Part shown: in pieces, positions 55,401-62,294 of the stretch
Position numbering within the stretch: position 1 is the stretch's first letter
Layout of the letters: each line of letters opens with the position of its first letter
NCBI GenBank assembly: GCA_000745135.1
Contig: JQNH01000001.1
Location: 806,001 to 870,000 of the forward strand
Length of the DNA stretch: 64,000 nucleotides
Origin: Rhizobiales bacterium YIM 77505
GTDB lineage: Bacteria; Pseudomonadota; Alphaproteobacteria; Rhizobiales; Beijerinckiaceae
Reading direction: 5' to 3'
Position numbers and translations under genes: made by a program
Notes under the pieces: generated by a model
The model's input: the letters and a program-made list of their open reading frames with translations, nothing else
Databases searched by the model: none
What the model was told of the DNA's origin: nothing

Positions 55401-56588
55401 AATTACCTGCCTAGCGTTTATGACCACATTGGGCGTGATCCTTGGCATGAGGTCCGGGCCTTAGCCTTCCTAAAAATTTGTTTGGCTCTAGAACCTGTAA
55501 TCATTTTTGACCATGCTCTAGGAGGTGGTGCGAACGCATATCGTTCCAGGTTGATGGAGCAGGTCGTAAACGGCGGCCGGCCAGCTGTGCTGATAACATA
55601 TGCAGTTGGCGCAGCCGAATATCATGCAACTGCCGCCTACGCTGAGTTCACATCCACTGTGAAATTTTCTACATTCGACAGGATCGCGACCCTGCTGATG
55701 TCCAGTCAAGGGGCTGAGATCGTATATAACAATGCGGTCAGTTGGCCCGACCCGATAGCGCTGGCCGACTTCATCTTCACGCTGAGGACCGGCGCTCGAA
55801 GCGGCCGCCTGCGCGTTCTCTTCCATGATTTCTTTCCGGTGTGTCCGAGCTACACGCTGCTAAACGCGTCGGACAAGTTCTGCGGCGTTCCTGCCGAGAT
55901 ACAGGCATGTCAGCGGTGTGTCGCGCGTAATCGCCATGCGCCCTTGATCGCGGATGTCGAACTATGGCGGCGCGCTTGGGGGCGTGTGCTCGAGGCGGCG
56001 GACGAAATCGTTTGTTTCTCCGAATCAAGCAAAGCGATTGTGAACAGGGCCTATCCAGCGATGGCGGCCCGGGTCACTGTCAGGCTGCATGATCCGCTCA
56101 CAAAGTTCGAGAGGCTCCCTCAATTACGAGCGTCCCCGATCTTGAATCTCGGTGTGATTGGCGGGATTAATTTCGCAAAGGGAGCTGCGGTTGTGAGAGA
56201 ACTTTGCGTGTACTTAGAACAAAGTTGCTCGTCGGCCAGGGTAACTGTTATCGGCGAGATCGATCCGATAGAGCACCGGCCGTCTCCTAATCTTCACGTC
56301 CACGGACGATATACACCAAACGAGCTGCCATATCTTATTGAGCATTATGGGATAAACGTTGCGTTGGTCCCTTCGATCTGGCCGGAAACCTTCTCTTACG
56401 TGACACAGGAGCTGATTGACCTTCGTGTACCAACGATATGCTTCGATATCGGGGCGCCGGCTGAGCGGGTCGCGCGCTACAGCCGCGGAGTGGTACTGAA
56501 GAAAATTGAGCCGGCCGAAATCGTTTCGGCTGCCCTCAAGCTTGCCGCTTCCCTTGATTCGGAGCGCAGCGGGGAAGCGAAGGCGTGA
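52419..56588 (+). CDS. Giant sulfotransferase-like / coiled-coil / glycosyltransferase protein
   Basis: 1389 residues. Residues 20-260 look like a sulfotransferase, with the PAPS-loop-type LGMHRSGTSSMTGTL at 25-39. Residues about 300-620 are a predicted coiled coil built on a 61-residue repeat. Residues 649-715 hold two copies of the DEEYYLGNYPDV / HYLRFGAAEGRNP type repeat found in large glycosyltransferases. A GT2 domain begins at about residue 750 (VSIIIPVFNGASHLERLLPS, then DDGSTD, LNTDTVVPP). The C-terminal part (about 1100-1385) resembles a GT4/GT1-type domain (VALVPSIWPETFSYVTQELI). Base composition turns AT-rich at about 53,980, inside the gene. It would build or modify surface polysaccharide. 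Confidence 0.88.
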   Translation: MDSIVKSSRRSAEKRTLKREGFLVLGMHRSGTSSMTGTLVKLGVKAPKTPLGAGPGNERGHWEPLPIVVFHDELLASAGSRWDDWRPFREDWYETPVAAEFKARAKALLKDEFGDAPAFVLKDPRICRFPRFWLDIFAEEGIVPKILLPLRSPLEAAHSLRTRDAFPLRKGLLIWLRHVLDAEAATRDLPRSVVEWNVFLDDWRAAVARMESELNTRWPALTDFSAAEVERFLSRDLKHERVPDSELVRHPELHAWVLEAYEALRELAQEPGSTSARTALDRVRSRFDDACRLFGGALAEMEVAHAELTAALQAEREAQAAREAALQALREERDAKAAEVERLGALVETMRSSAEQVEAALRAEMEAALDNERQARAAEAAARDAAIHALQAERDAKAEEVVRLTELIETTLAETNQTEALLRQEYEAVLDSERQARAAEAAAHTEALAALAAERDAKAKEVERLTQLIETTRASAEQAQAALRAEFEAVLDSERQARAAEVAAHAQALQALTAANEELTALRAELKRALGNERLLPETFASEQRTYAAETSRLAQLVDAAQNALKEAHTKLRSQESREQSLKHEFNMLQKKHELVLASRRWRFASKIADKYTDLLRIQTRLKTILLQIYHYTGERYQSKIIKASGMFDEEYYLGNYPDVAQSKLDPIIHYLRFGAAEGRNPSNEFSTSFYRARNPDVVQAGVNPLVHYIRFGRQEGRPVAAPSSTKTSDLDKTLSSGPWQIQDDELQHVSIIIPVFNGASHLERLLPSLLANTHRDVEILIFDDGSTDPAVPSMLADFASCRKNVRLHRSETNSGFVKTVNQAAALARQHFIILNTDTVVPPRWVERLVAPIFHQPNVASATPFSNAATIYSFPNPPGDNALLPGCDVDQIDQAFAEIEACDWPSELAAPTGVGFCMAINGDVWSAIGGFDEDAFGKGYGEENDWCQRAIAHGFSNILVPNLFVFHNHGGSFSTEEKRRLVAINLAKLNERWPNYLPSVYDHIGRDPWHEVRALAFLKICLALEPVIIFDHALGGGANAYRSRLMEQVVNGGRPAVLITYAVGAAEYHATAAYAEFTSTVKFSTFDRIATLLMSSQGAEIVYNNAVSWPDPIALADFIFTLRTGARSGRLRVLFHDFFPVCPSYTLLNASDKFCGVPAEIQACQRCVARNRHAPLIADVELWRRAWGRVLEAADEIVCFSESSKAIVNRAYPAMAARVTVRLHDPLTKFERLPQLRASPILNLGVIGGINFAKGAAVVRELCVYLEQSCSSARVTVIGEIDPIEHRPSPNLHVHGRYTPNELPYLIEHYGINVALVPSIWPETFSYVTQELIDLRVPTICFDIGAPAERVARYSRGVVLKKIEPAEIVSAALKLAASLDSERSGEAKA
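53343..53978 (+). repeat. Tandem 183-base coding repeat (61-residue coiled-coil unit)
   Basis: Copies start with D[NS]ERQARAAE at residues 370, 431 and 492 (bases 53,526; 53,709; 53,892); the last is partial, and a more diverged copy precedes at residues about 309-369. The copies keep ERDAKA-EV-RL and LIETT segments. Such exact coding repeats can change in copy number. Confidence 0.8.
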
Positions 56589-56806
56589 AGACATGGCGTT
56601 CCGGGGGCGCCCGTCTCGGGTCTGCTGATCGTCCGCAACCTTTCTCAAGTATTGGCGTCCGCACCCGCTTAAGACGGGAGCGCCTCCGCATGCCTCGGCA
56701 CTCGCGGATGTGGAACTGCCCATCTGACAATCCAAGTTGCACAGGCCCTCTTGTGCTGGATTGAGGCCGATCGCGGCCAACGGAGCACGAACGGAGCAAT
56801 TTGTCG

Positions 56807-58670
56807 ATGCGCACGATGGTCTTGTCGCCCGGGCCGCTGCCGAAGCTTGAGAGAAGCGCTTCGTACTTCTACCTCGGGCTTATCGCGCTACTCTCTTTGT
56901 ACGTACTGTTAGGTTTGACGCCGTCACATTACGCATTGTGGCTCCGAAATATTGGTGTAGAAAATTGGAAACCCTTGTTAGGACAAGCGAGAGATATTCG
57001 TTCTGACGAATGGGCGATCCTCACTCCTTTATTCCAGTCAGCAGTTAGGGGCGGGTTCAAAACCACTAACCAGTTCTCTGCTTATCAGGAATCCCTGAAA
57101 ACGTTTTGGGCTCTGCCGATTCTCGATTGGTCTTTGATTTTCAAGCCCCAGCTGTGGCCTTTTTGGATGATGTCACCCGCGTTCGCATACGCGGCATATT
57201 TCGGCTTCCTATGGCTCGCCTTTATCGCAGGCTATGAGATTTTCCTTCGCCAACTAGGGGCCAAGGCGTGGATCGCTGCGCTGGGCTCGGTCACATTGTG
57301 CTTTTCGCATTTGGTTCAGGTCTGGTGGAGTTCCAACGCGCCGACCTTCGCTCTCGCTCCTTGGCCTGCTGTGGTCCTTATGCTTCGACTTAATCCCATT
57401 ATAAAGGCTACATTACTGTTCTGGGTCACATGCGTTTGGATCTTTGCACTTGCCTACCCACCTTACCTCGTCTCAGCTGCGTGGGCGATTGGCATATTGG
57501 TTGTGGCATTTAGAAGAGATATAATAACACGAGCTAACGTAATCATCTGTGCCGTTGTAGCTTTTGGAGTAAGCGTCACATTTTACTTATACTTTGGAGA
57601 AATCCTGCAAGTAATGTCCAACACGATCTATCCAGGGAGAAGGGTCGCTTCTGGGGGGGGGCGTGCCGATCTCGATGATATTCGCGCACGTGCTGCCTTT
57701 TATTACAACGGCAGAATTCAGGCCGTTGTTGGCCGACTATAATGAGTGCGAAATCGCAGTTGTATCAACATTACTGCCGTTATGTGTCATGTGTTTTGCA
57801 AATTATCGTAGCCTTATTGAAAAGCTGTATTTCCACCGTTTCGCTTTGGTCTTAGTTGCTATTGGCATGGGCATGATGCTTATGTGGGTAGTTCTACCCG
57901 TGCCATCGCGTCTCGGCAGCGCACTTCTCTGGACGTATGTCCCACCTCACCGTATGCTTTGGGGGCTGGGCCTCCTACTTACTCTTTCGACCGTTTTAAT
58001 CGTTGCAGAGGTCAACTTTGAATTCAGTGGTATTCGCTTCTTGGCATTCATGTCCATAATTGTATCATCGTGGATCGGGGTGAAAGTCGGCTTTCCTGAG
58101 GTGCTTTCGACAACAGTGAGAGCTGTGCTTTCAAATGGGTACTTCGAACTGGTGTCTCTCATGATCTTTGGCGGCGTGTTCCTCGTTAAAGCTTTTCGAC
58201 CTCTGGAGGCAAGTGAGATCCGCATGGCGGTAGTTGCGTGCTGCGCAGCCACGGGCGTTCTGACGTTTGGTAAATTTAATCCATTACAGCAAGCACAACC
58301 AATCTTTAATGTACCCGAGACGCCTTTACTAGTAACGCTAAGAGCGCAAGCAAAGTCGAACCCGAATGGGTGGGCGGTCGTGCCCGGCGGCCGATGGGCT
58401 CTTTTGGGGGGCGTCGGAATTCCCGCGATCAACCATGTACTTACTTCACCGCAGCTAGACTTTTTTCGAGCCGTGTTTCCTGAGCTCTCAGGACAGACAT
58501 TTTGCAAAACGTTTAATCGGTACGCACAGATTGTACCGCAGCCTGGTGTTCAGCCCCACAGTCCAAGTCCCGATGTGATTGTAGTTCCTACCGAGCCGTT
58601 TGAGAGGAACATACAAGCGCTACACAATTCCGCGGACCGGGTGAGGTGTGTAGGCGAGGAGCATAGGTGA
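56807..58670 (+). pseudogene. Polytopic membrane protein gene split by a frameshift at a nine-G tract
   Basis: The first frame (ATG 56807; a TTG at 56801 is possible) encodes about 280 residues of membrane segments (YFYLGLIALLSLYVLLGL, AYAAYFGFLWLAFIAGYEIF, LLFWVTCVWIFALAYPPYLV) up to YPGRRVASGGG. The rest (VPISMIFAHVLPFITTAEFR onward, to a stop at 58,670) lies in the frame reached by removing one G. Joined, they give about 620 residues with 10 or more membrane helices and a soluble C-terminal part, like GT-C-type or lipid-linked-sugar membrane proteins; the family is not recognised. The homopolymer makes it either phase-variable (off here), a decayed gene, or an assembly error. Confidence 0.75.
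57653..57661 (+). repeat. Nine-base poly-G tract at the frame break
   Basis: Nine consecutive G bases preceded by CT and followed by C. Eight or eleven G bases would join the two halves of the membrane protein gene in frame. Such tracts slip during replication. Confidence 0.9.
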
Positions 58671-58880
58671 TCGTGCAATTTGGACGGGGCAGGACCGAAG
58701 CATAGGTCCACTGCGTAGCGAGGTTTAAGTTCCACCTGCAAGGCATTGCCGTGCGATTAGGAGCTCAATGGATCCGCTGCCAAGATCCTGCCCTTGCAGA
58801 CGATCTCGCGTGCCCCCCTCATTGTCGCGAATGGTTGGGACTTTAGCTGGTGCTTAGACCTTGGGACGTCACAAAGGATC

Positions 58881-59654
58881 ATGGTCGAAACGTCGCTGCT
58901 CGCACAATTGATCCGTCGTGAGATCGATGCCCGCTATCGTGGATCGGCGCTCGGAATGGTGTGGCCGCTTCTGACGCCGCTCCTCATGCTCGGCGTCTTC
59001 ACATTCGTGTTCGCGGTCGTGCTGCAGGCGCGCTGGGGACCGGGCCAAGCGAGCACGACGGAGTTCGCGCTCATCCTCTTCGCCGGGATGACGACCTTCA
59101 ACCTCTTCGCGGAGGTGGTGTCCCGGGCGCCGGGGCTGATCACGGCGCAGCCGAACCTCGTCAAGAAGGTGGTGTTTCCTCTCGAGATCCTGCCGGTGGT
59201 GGCGCTTGGCTCGGCGCTGTTCCAGGCGGGCATCGCGTTCGTGATCCTCATCGCCTTCCAGATCGCCTTCGGCTCCGGCTTCCATTGGCCGGCGGTGCTC
59301 GTGCCGGTTCTGATGCTGCCGCTCGGCCTGTTCACGCTGGGGATCGGCTGGTTCCTGGCCGCTTTCGGCGTCTATGTGCGCGACGTCGGCCAGATCATCC
59401 CGCCGCTCGTCACCGCGCTCATGTTCCTGAGCCCGATCTTCTATCCCTCCTCGGCCCTGCCCGAATGGATCCGGCCCGTCGCGACCTACAGCCCGATCGC
59501 CTACAGCGTCGAGACGGTGCGCGATGCGGTGATCTTCGGCCGCCTGCCCGACCTCTCGTCCTTCCTCCTGGCGACTGCCTTCGGGCTCGTCGTCGCGGCG
59601 CTCGGCCTTGCCTTTTTCCGCAAGACCCGTAAGGGCTTCGCCGATGTCCTCTGA
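58881..59654 (+). CDS. wzm: Polysaccharide ABC exporter, membrane subunit (Wzm-like)
   Basis: 257 residues from ATG at 58881 (MVETSLLAQLIRREIDARYR), with AAAGGA upstream; a TTG at 58794 would add 29 residues that do not fit the family. ABC-2 motifs include RGSALGMVWPLLTPLLMLGV, with six hydrophobic segments, and SPIFYPSSALPEWIRP. It exports completed O-antigen or capsule chains with the ATPase encoded next. Composition returns to GC-rich right at its start. Confidence 0.92.
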   Translation: MVETSLLAQLIRREIDARYRGSALGMVWPLLTPLLMLGVFTFVFAVVLQARWGPGQASTTEFALILFAGMTTFNLFAEVVSRAPGLITAQPNLVKKVVFPLEILPVVALGSALFQAGIAFVILIAFQIAFGSGFHWPAVLVPVLMLPLGLFTLGIGWFLAAFGVYVRDVGQIIPPLVTALMFLSPIFYPSSALPEWIRPVATYSPIAYSVETVRDAVIFGRLPDLSSFLLATAFGLVVAALGLAFFRKTRKGFADVL

Positions 59655-61029
59655 GGTCGACATCCGCGTCCGGAACCTGTCCAAGGTCTACCGCATCTAC
59701 GAGCGCCCCGAAGACCGCCTCATCCAGATGGCGACGCTTGGGCGCGTGCGGCGCTTCACCGAGTTCTGGGCCCTCCATGACGTCTCGCTCGACATCCACC
59801 GCGGCGAGACGGTCGGCATCATCGGCCGCAACGGCTGCGGCAAGTCGACCTTGCTCCAGATCATCTGCGGCACCCTCCAGCCGACCTCCGGCACCGTGGA
59901 GGTGAAGGGGCGCATCGCCGCGCTCCTCGAGCTCGGCGCCGGCTTCAACGGCGAGTTCACGGGCCGCGAGAACGTCTACATGAACGGCGCCATCCTCGGC
60001 TTCAGCAAGGAGGAGATGGACGCCCGCTTCGGGCAAATCGCGGAGTTCGCCGGCATCGGCGATTTCATCGAGCGGCCGGTGAAGACCTATTCCTCGGGCA
60101 TGTTCGTGCGCCTCGCCTTCGCGGTCGCGACGGCGGTCGAGCCCGACATCCTCGTGGTCGACGAGGCCCTCGCGGTGGGCGACGAGGCCTTCCAGCGCAA
60201 GTGCTTCGCCCGCATCGAGGCCATCAAGGAGCGCGGCGGCACGATCCTCTTCGTCAGCCACGGCGCGCAGACCATCGTCCAGCTCTGCGACCGAGCGGTG
60301 CTCTTGGACCGCGGAGAGAAGTTGCTGGAGGGCAGTCCGCGTCTTGTCGTCGCGCAATATCAGCGACTGGTAAACTTGGACGCGGCTGCCGCGCCGCTAG
60401 TGCGCGAGGAGATCAAGGCCATAGGCCGGGACGGTCCCTTGGTGGAGAGCCTTGCGCAAGAGGATCTCGCCGCCCACCACGCCTGCGCCGGGCTGTTTCA
60501 CTTCGATACCCAGCCCGAGGAGACCCAAGAGGCCGCCGCGGAGGACTGGTTCGATGAGAACCTCGTCTCGGAAAGCGAGGTGTCCTACGAGCCGCGTGGA
60601 GCGCGGATTTTGAACATCCAGCTGGAAGATATGTCCGGCAAGCGCGTCAACGTGCTCACCCGGGGGCGGACTTATCGGCTGGTCTACGACATTGCGTTCG
60701 ACGGTACCGAGACTGAGATTACCTTCGGCTTTCTTATTAAGACGGTCACCGGGATCGACCTTGCCGGCGGCAAGCAGACCGTGAAGGCCACCGCCGACGG
60801 GATGAGTGGGGTCTGGCATGCAGAGATTACCTTCGCATGCCCTTTCGTGGCGGGGACTTACTTCGTCAATGCAGGTGTCTTGGGCGGCGAAGGCGACTAT
60901 CTGCACCGGCGGCTGGACGCGCTTGCCTTTCGGGTTCAGCCGCAGACGCATGATAACGCAACGGGCTATCTTGATGTGGTCAGGGCGATGACGTTGCACC
61001 CAGCCAAGGTGCCGGCGCTGCAACTCTGA
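59644..61029 (+). CDS. wzt: Polysaccharide ABC exporter, ATPase with carbohydrate-binding C-terminus (Wzt-like)
   Basis: 461 residues from ATG at 59644, overlapping wzm by 11 bases. The ATPase (residues 1-250) has Walker A GRNGCGKSTLLQIICG, the polysaccharide-ABC hallmark ELGAGFNGEFTGRENVYMNG, signature YSSGMFVRLAFAVAT and Walker B LVVDEALAVGDEAFQ. The C-terminal part (about 310-455) is a Wzt_C-type beta-sandwich (ARILNIQLEDMSGKRVNVL, FVAGTYFVNAGVLGG) that binds the capped end of the glycan. This points to chain-length control by a terminal modification such as methylation. Confidence 0.93.
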   Translation: MSSEVDIRVRNLSKVYRIYERPEDRLIQMATLGRVRRFTEFWALHDVSLDIHRGETVGIIGRNGCGKSTLLQIICGTLQPTSGTVEVKGRIAALLELGAGFNGEFTGRENVYMNGAILGFSKEEMDARFGQIAEFAGIGDFIERPVKTYSSGMFVRLAFAVATAVEPDILVVDEALAVGDEAFQRKCFARIEAIKERGGTILFVSHGAQTIVQLCDRAVLLDRGEKLLEGSPRLVVAQYQRLVNLDAAAAPLVREEIKAIGRDGPLVESLAQEDLAAHHACAGLFHFDTQPEETQEAAAEDWFDENLVSESEVSYEPRGARILNIQLEDMSGKRVNVLTRGRTYRLVYDIAFDGTETEITFGFLIKTVTGIDLAGGKQTVKATADGMSGVWHAEITFACPFVAGTYFVNAGVLGGEGDYLHRRLDALAFRVQPQTHDNATGYLDVVRAMTLHPAKVPALQL

Positions 61030-61060
61030 CCGAAACACGATCTATCCCCGGGAGAGAAGC

Positions 61061-61789
61061 ATGGATCGAGCCGAAGCGCGCGGGCTGCCGCCGGGATCGC
61101 CTGAACACTATTCCGCCTATGTCGGCCCCCCTGCCCAGTATGACTTCATGGGAGCAACCCAGTTCCGCCTCGCCTGCGCGCTCGGCTTGCGGGAGTACCA
61201 TCGCCTTCTCGATTTCGGTTGCGGATCACTGAGGGCAGGTCGGCTGTTTCTCGTCTATCTCAATCCGGGCTGCTATTTCGGAATCGAGCCAAATTCCTGG
61301 CTTATCGAAGAAGCGATTCGGGGAGAGCTTGGCGGCTACGACCTGGTCCAGGCGAAGCGTCCCAGTTTCAGCGACAGCGCGGAATTCGACAGCCGTGTGT
61401 TTGGGACAACGTTCGATTTCATCGTTGCTCAGTCGGTTTTCTCCCATTGCGGTCTCGATCTGATCCGCAAATCACTAGAAGGCTTTGCGGCAACCTTGGC
61501 TCCCGAAGGCATCATAATGGCGACCTTTCTGACGCCGACTGGTGCCCACGATTTTGAGGGCACGGGTTGGATTTATCCGGAGTGCGTTGTCTATCGGCAG
61601 CAGACAGTCGAGCAGACGGCATCCTCCGTTGGCCTCTCGACATTGCGGATTCCGTGGTTTCATCCACGTCAGGATTGGTATCTTTTCACTCGGGACCCTA
61701 ATCGGCTCCCGACAATGGAGGAAGCCGAGCGCCATCTGACCGGTTACGTTTTCAACGTATCGGACATCCGTGACGAGCGGCCTGCATAG
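61061..61789 (+). CDS. Class I SAM-dependent methyltransferase
   Basis: 242 residues, 31 bases after wzt, with GGGAGAG upstream. The SAM-binding motif I is LLDFGCGSLRAGR (DFGCG at residues 51-55), with FDFIVAQSVFSH as motif II/III. The C-terminal segment GWIYPECVVYRQQ and IPWFHPRQDWYLF has a second copy in the scar gene downstream. Next to a Wzt with a carbohydrate-binding domain, it may cap the glycan chain. Confidence 0.85.
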   Translation: MDRAEARGLPPGSPEHYSAYVGPPAQYDFMGATQFRLACALGLREYHRLLDFGCGSLRAGRLFLVYLNPGCYFGIEPNSWLIEEAIRGELGGYDLVQAKRPSFSDSAEFDSRVFGTTFDFIVAQSVFSHCGLDLIRKSLEGFAATLAPEGIIMATFLTPTGAHDFEGTGWIYPECVVYRQQTVEQTASSVGLSTLRIPWFHPRQDWYLFTRDPNRLPTMEEAERHLTGYVFNVSDIRDERPA

Positions 61790-61794
61790 CTCCG

Positions 61795-61896
61795 TCAACA
61801 CGGCGCTGGTGGCGATCAGCGCCGACGCTCTGACGCGCGAGAACGTCTTCGACGCCATCTTCAGCCGCCGCGCCTACGCCACCACGGGCGACCGCA
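61795..61896 (+). repeat. Direct repeat of 63,899-64,000
   Basis: 102 bases match the window's last 102 bases with only a handful of mismatches, clustered after GCCGA. The repeat extends beyond the right edge, so its full length is unknown. Confidence 0.9.
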
Positions 61897-62294
61897 TCCT
61901 GCTCGAGGTGCGCTTCGGCGAGGCGGGTATGGGCGAAGAGGTGAGCGGGCCGGCGACGCCGGTCCTGAACGTCGAGGTGGAGGGCACTGCCCCCGTCGTC
62001 GCAGTAGAGGTGTGGAAGGACGTCGCGCCGGTCCACAAGCTGGAAGCGAACGCCGAGTCCGTCCGCCTGGAATGGACGGACCCGAACCCGCCGGCCGGTT
62101 GGCACTATCCCGGCTGTGTCGGCTATGGGGAGGAGGAGCTCAATAGCTTTCTGGCCGAAGCGGGACTGGAGGGGTGCGCGCTTCCCTGGTTCCACCCCGG
62201 CGCCACATGGCATCTGGCGGTGAGGACCGGCGCCACTCGCCCCTCTCCGGACGATCTTGCCCATCTGACGGGAAAGGTGCTGGATGGACGCTGA
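61795..62294 (+). pseudogene. Chimeric scar: C-terminus of a DUF3604 protein joined to C-terminus of a methyltransferase
   Basis: The frame has no natural ATG; it could only start at GTG 61770 within the preceding gene. Its first part (NTALVAISADALTRENVFDA, then SRRAYATTGDRI) is the C-terminal region of the DUF3604 protein encoded next. The second part (AGWHYPGCVGYGEEELNS, LPWFHPGATWHLAV) matches the end of the methyltransferase at 61,061. The joint lies near WTDPNPPAGWHY. It is a recombination or deletion remnant. Confidence 0.8.
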
